Assembly (NCBI GenBank): GCA_020634235.1 | Contig: JACKCB010000001.1 | Span: 1,488,001 to 1,552,000 of the forward strand | Length of the DNA: 64,000 nucleotides | Direction of reading: 5' to 3' | DNA from: Ardenticatenaceae bacterium | Lineage (GTDB): Bacteria; Chloroflexota; Anaerolineae; Promineifilales; Promineifilaceae | Shown: in pieces, positions 8,692 through 16,307 of the stretch | Position numbering within the stretch: position 1 is the stretch's first letter | Layout: each line of letters begins with the position of its first letter | Notes under the pieces: model-generated | The model's database searches: none | The model's input: the letters and a program-made list of their open reading frames with translations, nothing else | Told to the model about the DNA's origin: nothing | Position numbers and translations under genes: made by a program

Positions 8692-10665
8692 CTATTCACC
8701 TTCCGCATCGGCCTTACGCCGGTTAACCAATGAGAGTTCGCTTTTGGCCCGGTTGATCCGCTGCATCTCTGTGGGCAGGGCAGCCAACTGCTGCCGGTAC
8801 AGCAGCATCACAGGCTCGTTGCCTTCGTTTTGGGCATCGCGCAAGAGTAGTTGTACCTCGCTTAGCAGCCGCCTTATCTTCTCTAAACGCAAATCGAGAA
8901 CGGTCTGAGCCAGTTTGTCTGGCAGACGCTCCCGGCCGGTGCTGGGCATATCATCCATCTGTGAATCTGCCTGCCAGGATAGCACGCGATTTCGCAACGA
9001 GGCGTCTAAACTATCGCACAATTCATCAATCGTGGCAACCGCGCCAGAGCGTAGGTTTTGCTGTGCCGCTCGCAGCAGCGCCCTGTCTTCCGGGGTGGTG
9101 AAGTCATCCAGTTCCAACTGCTTCTGGCTTACCGACAACAGCCTGTGATCCACCTGCCCCAGGAGCTGGGCCTCGCGCAGGCAGTGGTAAAGAATGTACG
9201 CCTCGCGCTTGTCCAGGCTCAGGCGTCCGCCGGCAAGTACGGGGTTGTCTGCCCCCGGCCGGGGCGGGAGCGAGGGCAGTGTAGGCCCGGCCGGGGGCTG
9301 CGAGCGGGCCGGTTTGCTGCCGGGCAACGTCACCTGAAGCTGCTGCAAAGCCCGCTCATCCACCCGCAGCGTGCGCGCCAGCAGCTGCCGGTAGTGGTCG
9401 CGTTCCACCGCATCCGGCATATCCTGGATCAGCGGCAGCACCTGCTGCGCCACCGCCGACTTGGCCTTGGCATCCTCCAGGTCTAAATCCCGGGTGAGTA
9501 CGTCAATGACATAGGCGGCCACCGGCTGCGCCTGCGCCACCAACTGCGGCCAAAGCGTGGGGTTTTCACGGATGATCTTATCGGGGTCATTCCCGGCCGG
9601 GAGGGTTACTACGCGAATATCAGCCTGCAAGCGCCCCTCATGGCGCACCAGATGCGGCGCATCAAAGCGCGTCTCCTCCGTGCGGTCCAGCGTTTCGCGA
9701 GCCACATCCAGACTGCGCATCGTAGCCCTGGCCCCGGCCGCGTCCGCATCCAGGGCAATAACAAAGCGCCGGGTAAAGCGCTTCAGCAGCCGCAGCTGCG
9801 TTTCTGTCAGCGCCGTGCCCATCTGCGCCACCAGGTTGCGGAACCCCAACTGCCAGCCCTGCATCACATCCATGTACCCTTCCACAATCACCGCCTGGCG
9901 CGCCTCACGGATGTGTCGCCTGGCCATGTCCAGGCCAAACAGAAGCTGGCTCTTATCAAACAGCGCCGTTTGCGGCGAGTTCAGGTACTTGGGCACCCCA
10001 TCTTTGTCCAGCGTGCGCGCGCCAAAACCTACCACCTGGCCATTCACATCCCGGATCGGGATCATCAGCCGGTTGCGGAAGCGGTCATAGCGCGTGTTAC
10101 GCTCCGGGTTCTCCGTTAGCAGCCCCACAGCCACCAGCTCGTCGTCATTGTATCCCTGGGCATTGAAATGGTTGCGGCAGGCATCCCAAGATTCCAGGGC
10201 ATAGCCCACCTTGAACTCGGCCAGGGTTTGCTCAGTTAGCGCCCGGCCGGAGACATAATCACGCGCCACCACCGCCTGCGGCGCATGCAGCAGCAGTTGG
10301 TGAAAATAATCAGCCGCCCCGGCTAGCAGAGCAGCCAGCCTTTCCTCAACCGCGCGCTGCTCCAGGTCCGCCGGGAACGCCTCCTCAAGGACCACCCCCG
10401 CCCGCGCCGCCAACTGCTCCAGCGCCTCTCTAAAATCCCAACCCTGCTTCTTCATGACAAAGGAAAAGAGATCGCCTCCTTCAGCACAGGCCCCAAAACA
10501 GCGCCAGGTCTGGGAGTCGGGGAAAACGACAAAAGCCGGGGTGCGCGTGTTCTGGTGGAAGGGGCAGAAGCCGGTATAAGTGCGGCCAGACTTGCGCAGC
10601 GTCACCGTCTCCGACACAATGTCGACAATATCCAGCCGGCTTTTGATCTCCTGGGTCACATTCAT
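8692..10665 (-). CDS. dnaG: DNA primase DnaG
   Basis: Synthesises RNA primers at the replication fork. The 657-residue protein has an N-terminal CHC2 zinc finger (CPFH near residue 35, then RCFGAC about 20 residues later). The catalytic core and TOPRIM domain follow, with VIVEGYMDVMQ and the acidic ALDADAAG motif. The C-terminal helicase-interaction domain is divergent, as is usual. It is directly upstream of rpoD, so the two are probably co-transcribed. Two TATAAT-like -10 elements lie upstream at 10673-10678 and 10695-10700 (minus strand), without convincing -35 boxes. Confidence 0.97.
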   Translation of the reverse strand: MNVTQEIKSRLDIVDIVSETVTLRKSGRTYTGFCPFHQNTRTPAFVVFPDSQTWRCFGACAEGGDLFSFVMKKQGWDFREALEQLAARAGVVLEEAFPADLEQRAVEERLAALLAGAADYFHQLLLHAPQAVVARDYVSGRALTEQTLAEFKVGYALESWDACRNHFNAQGYNDDELVAVGLLTENPERNTRYDRFRNRLMIPIRDVNGQVVGFGARTLDKDGVPKYLNSPQTALFDKSQLLFGLDMARRHIREARQAVIVEGYMDVMQGWQLGFRNLVAQMGTALTETQLRLLKRFTRRFVIALDADAAGARATMRSLDVARETLDRTEETRFDAPHLVRHEGRLQADIRVVTLPAGNDPDKIIRENPTLWPQLVAQAQPVAAYVIDVLTRDLDLEDAKAKSAVAQQVLPLIQDMPDAVERDHYRQLLARTLRVDERALQQLQVTLPGSKPARSQPPAGPTLPSLPPRPGADNPVLAGGRLSLDKREAYILYHCLREAQLLGQVDHRLLSVSQKQLELDDFTTPEDRALLRAAQQNLRSGAVATIDELCDSLDASLRNRVLSWQADSQMDDMPSTGRERLPDKLAQTVLDLRLEKIRRLLSEVQLLLRDAQNEGNEPVMLLYRQQLAALPTEMQRINRAKSELSLVNRRKADAEGE

Positions 10666-11070
10666 GGCACCGATTATACCTGAATTCGGCGGGCATTATA
10701 CTGACCCTCACAATGATCCAGGGTAATCACATATTCAAATTTCGCCGAGTCGCTGCGAGTTATAACCACGCAGCTAGCCAGGAAAGTGCGTTCAAACGCA
10801 CTGCCGCGCAACACAACGCAGGCACAAACCGGCGAACATAAGGATATACCAACATGCTTCAGCGTGTTTTCTCTGCTTGCTGCCATGTCTCTAGCCGGCA
10901 GTGCCAGGCAGGTGATTACCCTGGCCGATTCCCGGCCGGGGGTTGGCATTGAAGGCACGGCAGATATACTTGCCGCAAACAACGCCTACGTCCAGGCCAG
11001 ACAGACCTGCTGCCAGCTCCCCAGCAGGACCAGACACCTACCAAATAGTCACAAAAAGGATTGAACAACA
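10666..11070. other. Divergent intergenic region dnaG / aspartate kinase
   Basis: 405 bp without a convincing gene. Open frames exist on both strands, but their translations are low-complexity and have no recognisable domain. The region holds TATAAT-like elements next to dnaG, one copy of the CCCGGCCGGG palindrome near 10930, and a plausible promoter for the aspartate kinase gene at 10943-10970. Confidence 0.6.
10943..10970 (+). promoter_or_regulatory. Putative promoter of the aspartate kinase gene
   Basis: TTGGCA at 10943-10948, 16-bp spacer, TATACT at 10965-10970, which is 5 of 6 matches at each box to the sigma-70 consensus. It would give a 5' leader of about 95 nt before the ATG at 11071. 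No leader-peptide attenuator was recognised in that leader. Confidence 0.55.
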
Positions 11071-12483
11071 ATGACCCTGGTAATGAAATTTGGCGGCACC
11101 TCAGTGGGCAGCGCCGCAGCCATCCGGCAAACAGCCGAACTCATCCGCAGTTGCCAGGCAGACTGGGGGCCGGTGGTCGTCGTGGCCTCGGCCATGGGCA
11201 CCCAGCCCGTCAAAGTGACCGATTTGCTGCTGCAAGGGGCTTACGCCGCCCTGGCCGGCGACGAAGCCACCTGCCTGCGGGTAGCCGACGCGCTGCGTCA
11301 GGCCCACTACGAAACCATCGACGGCCTGCTTGCGCCAGAAAAAGAGCGGCAGCAAATCCTGGCCGAAAACCAGCAGTTCATTGAGCGCTTTGCGGCGCTG
11401 TGCCGGGCGGTGCTGGTCCTGGGCGAACTAACCCCCCGCGCCCTGGACACCATCAGCGCCATGGGCGAGCAAATGAGCGTGCGCATCCTGGCCGCCTACC
11501 TGCGCGAAGCCGGCCTCCCGGCCGGGGCCATCGACGCCACCGAACTGCTAGTCACCGACGACAACTTCCAGTCAGCCGCCCCCCTGTGGGCCGAGACCAC
11601 CGCCCAGACCCAGGCCCGCTTACAGCCACTGCTGGACCAGGGCATCATTCCCATTGTCACCGGCTTCATTGGGGCCACCCAGACCGGCGTGACCACGACC
11701 CTGGGCCGGGGCGGCTCCGATTTCAGCGCGGCCATCCTGGGGCAGGCGTTGGCCGCCCAAGAAGTGTGGATCTGGACCGACGTAGACGGCGTGATGACGG
11801 CCGATCCCCGCCTGGTGCCGGCGGCGCGCAGCATCCCCGTGCTCAGCTTCCGCGAGGTGGCCGAACTGGCCTACTACGGGGCCAGGGTGCTGCATCCCAA
11901 AACAATGCGCCCCTGCGTGGAAAACGACATCCCCCTGCGCATCAAGAACACCTTCAACCCCCAGCATCCGGGCACGGTGATTGTGCGCGAAGCCCCGGCC
12001 GGGAACGGCAGCGGGGCCATGAAAGCGGTCACCGCCATCAAAGAGCTAAGCCTGATCACCGTGGAAGGGCGGGGGATGATGGGCGTGCCCGGCATCGCCG
12101 CCCGCACCTTTGGCGCGGTCGCGCGCGGCCAGGTCAGCGTGCTGCTCATTAGCCAGGCCTCGTCGGAACAATCGATCTGCTTTGCCGCCCCGGCCGGGGC
12201 CACCGACAGCGTCCTGGCCGCCCTGGAGCAAGAGTTCACCGCCGAATTACAGCGCAAAGACATCGACCGCATCTGGGCCTTGCGCCCCGTCGCCATTGTC
12301 ACCGTGGTGGGGGCCGGGATGCGCGGCACGCCGGGCATTGCCGGCCGCATCTTCAGCGCCCTGGGGCGCGAAGCGCTGAACATCATCGCCATCGCCCAGG
12401 GCTCCTCCGAGTGCAGCGTCAGCCTGGTCGTCGATGGCGCGGACACCGCCACCGCCGTGCAGCGCATTCACGAGCTGCTATAA
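11071..12483 (+). CDS. lysC: Aspartate kinase (aspartokinase)
   Basis: Phosphorylates L-aspartate, the first step toward lysine, threonine and methionine. The 470-residue monofunctional enzyme begins with the family signature VMKFGGTSVGS and has the catalytic-domain motifs TLGRGGSDFSA and TDVDGVMTADPR. It ends in two ACT regulatory domains (VEGRGMMGVPGIAARTF and VVGAGMRGTPGIAGRIF), which predicts feedback control by end-product amino acids. No homoserine dehydrogenase domain is fused. The same enzyme may be named thrA/ask elsewhere. Three PAG tripeptides in it are encoded by the CCCGGCCGGG palindrome. Confidence 0.95.
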   Translation: MTLVMKFGGTSVGSAAAIRQTAELIRSCQADWGPVVVVASAMGTQPVKVTDLLLQGAYAALAGDEATCLRVADALRQAHYETIDGLLAPEKERQQILAENQQFIERFAALCRAVLVLGELTPRALDTISAMGEQMSVRILAAYLREAGLPAGAIDATELLVTDDNFQSAAPLWAETTAQTQARLQPLLDQGIIPIVTGFIGATQTGVTTTLGRGGSDFSAAILGQALAAQEVWIWTDVDGVMTADPRLVPAARSIPVLSFREVAELAYYGARVLHPKTMRPCVENDIPLRIKNTFNPQHPGTVIVREAPAGNGSGAMKAVTAIKELSLITVEGRGMMGVPGIAARTFGAVARGQVSVLLISQASSEQSICFAAPAGATDSVLAALEQEFTAELQRKDIDRIWALRPVAIVTVVGAGMRGTPGIAGRIFSALGREALNIIAIAQGSSECSVSLVVDGADTATAVQRIHELL

Positions 12484-12659
12484 ACTGCTGCTTGCCCCGG
12501 CCGGGCAGGCAGCCGCCACCCCCAGCGATTGAACAACGGTTAACTTTGGGTTGCCACTGTCGTTCAGTTTGTCGTTAACGGGCGGCACACAGCAAAATTA
12601 ACGCCTGGCCTTGTTTCTCCCCGGCCGGGTACCGATAATCCCGCCAATCACAATCAAGC

Positions 12660-12684
12660 TGGGGCAGCGCCGCCCGCTGCCCCA
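12660..12684 (+). promoter_or_regulatory. Perfect 10-bp stem-loop in the leader of the iron-binding lipoprotein gene
   Basis: TGGGGCAGCG at 12660-12669 pairs without mismatch with 12675-12684 across a 5-nt loop. The ribosome site CGGAGGTACCC begins 5 nt after it and the ATG is at 12701. There is no T-run, so it is not a normal terminator. It may control translation or stabilise the mRNA. Confidence 0.5.
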
Positions 12685-12700
12685 CCCCCGGAGGTACCCA

Positions 12701-13846
12701 ATGCAGCCCAAGAAAACAATCATGCTCTGCCTGATCCTGGCCATATTAACCGCCTGCCAGCCCAGCAACAACACCGGCGCCGGCCCAGCCGCGGCCGCCG
12801 ACCCCCAGCCCATCGCCGATCCCGCCGCTGCCGCCGCCATCACCGCCGCCGACCAGGCCGCGCTAAACGCCGTGGCCACCGCCGCTGCCCGGCTGGGCAG
12901 CGGCGCCACCGGCCAACTGGTCATCTACTCCGGCCGCAGCGAAAGCCTGGTCGCGCCCATCATCGCGCAGTTTGCCGCGGCCACGGGCATCGACGTGCAG
13001 GTGCGCTATGGTGATACCGCCGAACTGGCCGCTACCCTCCTGGAAGAGGGAGCCAACAGCCCCGCCGACCTCTTCTTTGCTCAAGACCCCGGTGGGCTGG
13101 GCGCGGTGCAGAGCGCCGGCCTGCTGGCCACGCTGCCGGCCGATACCCTGGCCAGAGTACCGGCCCGCTTCGCCGCCGCCGATGGCCAGTGGGTGGGCAT
13201 CTCCGGCCGGGCGCGGGTGGTTGTCTACAACACCGAAACCCTCACCCCGGCGGATCTGCCCGACGACATGTGGGGCTTCACCGACCCCGCCTGGCAGGGG
13301 CGCATCGGCTGGGCCCCCACCAACGGCTCCTTCCAGGCCATGGTCACCGCCATGCGCAGCGTGTGGGGCGAAGCACAAACGCGGGAATGGCTGGCCGGCA
13401 TCCAGGCCAACGACCCCATCGTCTTTGAGAAAAACACGCCCATCGTCGAGGCCGTCGGCCGGGGCGAAATTGAGGTGGGCTTTGTCAACCACTACTACCT
13501 CTTCCGCTTTCTGGAGGAGGAGGGCGAAGGCTTTCCGGCGCGCAATTACTTCTTGCCCGGCGGCGGCCCCGGCTCGCTCATTCTCGTCTCCGGCGTGGGC
13601 ATGCTCAAAACCGCGCCCAACGCCGTAAACGCCCAAAGCTTCATCGATTTCTTGCTGACGAGCGAAGCGCAGCAATATTTCGCCAACGAGACTTACGAGT
13701 ATCCGGTCGTCGCCGGCGTCGCCATCTCCCCCTTCCTGCCCCCCCTGGCGGAACTGGATGCGGCGGCGGCCGATATCCCCCTGGCCTCGCTGGCCGACCT
13801 GCCCGGCACAGCCCGCCTGCTGAGCGAACTGGGCATACTTCCCTAA
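12701..13846 (+). CDS. Iron(III)-type ABC transporter substrate-binding lipoprotein
   Basis: Extracytoplasmic solute-binding protein of the Fe3+ (FbpA/FutA) class. I start it at ATG 12701 because GGAGG lies 6 nt upstream; an open frame extends further 5' without support. The 381 residues begin with a lipoprotein signal ending in a lipobox (AILTAC, Cys near residue 18). An Ala/Pro-rich linker and the typical domain opening GQLVIYSGRSESLVAPIIAQF follow. Later motifs are PADLFFAQDPGGLGAVQ, GISGRARVVVYN and a VGRGEIEVGFVNHYY segment, in which consecutive tyrosines are the usual iron ligands. No permease gene is adjacent; an FbpC-like ATPase lies 23 kb away. Confidence 0.88.
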   Translation: MQPKKTIMLCLILAILTACQPSNNTGAGPAAAADPQPIADPAAAAAITAADQAALNAVATAAARLGSGATGQLVIYSGRSESLVAPIIAQFAAATGIDVQVRYGDTAELAATLLEEGANSPADLFFAQDPGGLGAVQSAGLLATLPADTLARVPARFAAADGQWVGISGRARVVVYNTETLTPADLPDDMWGFTDPAWQGRIGWAPTNGSFQAMVTAMRSVWGEAQTREWLAGIQANDPIVFEKNTPIVEAVGRGEIEVGFVNHYYLFRFLEEEGEGFPARNYFLPGGGPGSLILVSGVGMLKTAPNAVNAQSFIDFLLTSEAQQYFANETYEYPVVAGVAISPFLPPLAELDAAAADIPLASLADLPGTARLLSELGILP

Positions 13847-13878
13847 CCGCCCGCCAGCCCCAGCCCTGCCCGGAAAAG

Positions 13879-13907
13879 TTGACAGTCGCCTGTCATTGCA
13901 GAATAAT
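13879..13907 (+). promoter_or_regulatory. Strong putative promoter for the amidase operon
   Basis: Perfect -35 TTGACA at 13879-13884, 17-bp spacer, -10 AATAAT at 13902-13907 (5 of 6 to consensus). A GACAG/CTGTC inverted repeat (13881-13885, 13890-13894) overlaps the -35 and spacer. Transcription would start near 13914, so the open-frame TTG at 13896 cannot be the start codon and the ATG at 13980 is favoured. Confidence 0.65.
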
Positions 13908-13979
13908 TGCCACAAGCTCACCAGTGACCGGAGCGCAGTTGGCGCGGCGGCACTACCTCTGGTCGAAGCGGTCAACTTG

Positions 13980-15308
13980 ATGGCACAGTACCAACCCACA
14001 GCCTCACCTGATCCCCTGGCGCTTTCCGTGCCCGAACTGGCCGCGCAACTGCGGGCGGGCACGCTGCCCCTGGCCGTCTACCTGGACGCGCTGGCGGCGC
14101 GCTTTGCCACCCGTGAGCCGGATTTGCAAGCTTTTGTGCCGGAGCCGGACCGTTTTGGGCGGCTGCAGCGGGAGGCGGCGGCGCTGTTGGCTGCCTACCC
14201 CCGGCCGGGTGAACGCCCCCCCCTCTTTGGCCTACTCGTCGGCGTGAAGGACATCTTTCACGTGGATGGCTTTGTGACCCAGGCCGGCAGCCGTGTCCCG
14301 GCCGGGATGTGGGCCGGCTCGGAATCGGCCGTAGTCCGCCAGCTCAAGGCATTGGGTGCGCTCATCCTGGGCAAAACCGTGACCACTGAGTTCGCTTACT
14401 TTGCGCCCGGCCCCACGCGCAACCCGCACCACCTCGACCATACGCCCGGCGGCTCCAGCAGCGGTTCGGCGGCAGCGGTGGCCGCCGGCTTGTGCCCGCT
14501 AGCCCTGGGCACCCAGACCATCGGCTCCATCACCCGGCCGGCGGCTTACTGCGGCGTGGTAGGCTACAAGCCCAGCTACGACCGCCTCTCACGCGCGGGG
14601 GTTATCCCGCTCGCGCCCTCGCTGGACCACGTGGGGCTGTTTGCCGCCAGCGTTCCCGGCGCGGCCCTGGTGGCTTCGCTGCTGCTGGCCGGCTGGCAGC
14701 CGGTGGCGGAACGGCCCCGGCCGGTGCTGGCCATTCCCGACGGCCCCTACCTGGCGCACGCCACGGCCGCCGGGCTGGCCAACTTCGCCGCCGCCTGCGA
14801 GCGGCTGCAAACGGCCGGGCTGGTGGTGCGGCACGTGCCGGCCATGCCCGACTTCGCCGCCATTGCCGCCCGCCACCACCTGCTGATGGCCGCGGAGGCG
14901 GCCGAGGTCCATGCCGCGTCCTTTGCCCGCTATGGGGCCTTGTACCACGCCAAAACGGTTGACCTGATCCGGCGGGGGCAGGCGGCCGCCCCGGCCGCGG
15001 TGGCCCTGGCCCGCGAGGGACGCGCCCAACTGCGCCAGGAGCTGGCGGCGCTGATGGCCGCCGCGGGCATCGACCTCTGGCTGTCGCCCAGTGCGCCCGG
15101 CGCAGCCCCGGCCGGGTTGGAAAGCACCGGCGATCCCATCATGAACCTGCCCTGGTCCCATGCTGGCCTGCCGACGGTTACCGTCCCGGCCGGGGTCAAC
15201 GACCAGGGTTTGCCCTTTGGCTTACAACTGGCCGGCCAATGGCAGGGCGACGAGCAACTGCTGGCCTGGGCCATAGACATTGAACAGATATTGGAGAAGC
15301 AACCTTGA
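13980..15308 (+). CDS. Amidase signature family hydrolase (GatA-like)
   Basis: Hydrolyses an amide bond; substrate not deducible. The 442-residue protein shows the Ser-cisSer-Lys amidase site: the Lys in GVKDIFHVDG, the glycine/serine-rich GGSSSGSAAAVAAG, and GTQTIGSITRPAAYCGVVGYKPSY, which carries the nucleophile region. The start at 13980 is set by the promoter at 13879-13907, although the ribosome site there is weak. It is not accompanied by gatB/gatC, so a role in tRNA amidation is unlikely. The TGA stop overlaps the TTG start of the next gene, so the two are translationally coupled. Confidence 0.88.
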   Translation: MAQYQPTASPDPLALSVPELAAQLRAGTLPLAVYLDALAARFATREPDLQAFVPEPDRFGRLQREAAALLAAYPRPGERPPLFGLLVGVKDIFHVDGFVTQAGSRVPAGMWAGSESAVVRQLKALGALILGKTVTTEFAYFAPGPTRNPHHLDHTPGGSSSGSAAAVAAGLCPLALGTQTIGSITRPAAYCGVVGYKPSYDRLSRAGVIPLAPSLDHVGLFAASVPGAALVASLLLAGWQPVAERPRPVLAIPDGPYLAHATAAGLANFAAACERLQTAGLVVRHVPAMPDFAAIAARHHLLMAAEAAEVHAASFARYGALYHAKTVDLIRRGQAAAPAAVALAREGRAQLRQELAALMAAAGIDLWLSPSAPGAAPAGLESTGDPIMNLPWSHAGLPTVTVPAGVNDQGLPFGLQLAGQWQGDEQLLAWAIDIEQILEKQP

Positions 15309-16261
15309 AAGATATTCGCGTTACCCGTTCCTTCATTGCCGCCGATTCATTGGCGGAAGTCATCAACGAAGAGTACGAATTCTCGCCGCCTGTCACCTGC
15401 AAGCTGTTCAGCAAGCTGCTGCGCACGCAGGATAACGACCATTACCTGGTGAAAGTGGGTGGACAAAGCTATGTGGCCCGCGTCTACCAGTTGGGCAAAC
15501 ACCTGGAGCGCACCGAGTCTGACTACCTGTATGAGCTGGATTGGCTGAACTTCTTGCACCAGGAGGCACTGCCCGTTTCCTACCCCATCCCCCGGCGGGA
15601 TGGCACCTTTTTGGGGCAGTTGAATGCGCCCGAAGGGCCACGTTACTACGCCCTGTTCACCTTTGCCCAGGGCAAGCCGATGGACCTGAAGAGCCAGGAT
15701 GAGTTATTTGCCTTTGGCGCGAATATGGCCATGATTCACAAGGTTTCCAACCGTTTCCAAAGCCCCCACGCCCGCCAGCCGATGGACCTGGCCTTCCTGG
15801 TGGACCGGCCGGTGGAGCGGCTGACTCGTTTTTGGGAGCACAGCCGGGCCGAAGACCTGGACATCATCCTGATGTCGGCGCGGGAGGCCAGGGAAGAGAT
15901 TCTGGCCCTGCTGCGTAATGAAGAACACACAGAAGATAGCTGGGGGCCGATTGGTGGCGACTTCCACAATTCCAGCACCTACTTCACCAATCACTCGTCG
16001 CCCGTATTCTTTAACTTTGACTGGTGTGGCCCGGGCTGGCGCGCCTATGACATTGCCGCCTTCCTGCAAAATACCAACCTGATGCACGAGCCGGAAGAGT
16101 ATGCCGAGGCGTTCTTTGGCGGCTATTATTCGGTGCGTCCGTTGTCCAACAATGAGCATCACGCCATCTCGCCTTTCCTGACGATCCGGCGCATCTGGCT
16201 AACCAGCATCTTCTCGCGCGAAGATGGGCTGGTGGGGCATACGTTTATCGCCCCGGCCTAG
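15305..16261 (+). CDS. APH/choline-kinase-fold phosphotransferase, altered catalytic loop
   Basis: Member of the aminoglycoside-phosphotransferase/homoserine-kinase-II fold, 318 residues. The start is TTG at 15305, overlapping the amidase stop and preceded by GGAGAAGCAACC. The ATP-binding lobe holds YLVKVGGQSYVARVY. The catalytic loop reads GPIGGDFHNSS, where the family usually has HGDLHxxN; the Asp and second His are kept but the first His is Gly and the later Asn is Ser. The metal-binding segment FNFDWCGPGWRAYDIAAF is well kept. The kinase may have shifted its Asn ligand (HN) or lost activity. It sits between amidase and S9 peptidase, suggesting a shared small-molecule pathway. Confidence 0.8.
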   Translation: MKDIRVTRSFIAADSLAEVINEEYEFSPPVTCKLFSKLLRTQDNDHYLVKVGGQSYVARVYQLGKHLERTESDYLYELDWLNFLHQEALPVSYPIPRRDGTFLGQLNAPEGPRYYALFTFAQGKPMDLKSQDELFAFGANMAMIHKVSNRFQSPHARQPMDLAFLVDRPVERLTRFWEHSRAEDLDIILMSAREAREEILALLRNEEHTEDSWGPIGGDFHNSSTYFTNHSSPVFFNFDWCGPGWRAYDIAAFLQNTNLMHEPEEYAEAFFGGYYSVRPLSNNEHHAISPFLTIRRIWLTSIFSREDGLVGHTFIAPA

Positions 16262-16307
16262 CGGTGCCGGGCGCGGCGGCGAGCTGCTGCTTTCCGGAGG
16301 AGGACCC

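Noticed and set aside
10786..11064. 92-codon plus-strand ORF before the aspartate kinase
   Set aside because: It overlaps the predicted promoter of the kinase gene, has no ribosome site and no recognisable domain.
12863..14062. 399-codon minus-strand open frame opposite the iron-binding lipoprotein
   Set aside because: Gly/Arg/His-rich shadow; the plus-strand frame has a lipobox, ribosome site and family motifs.
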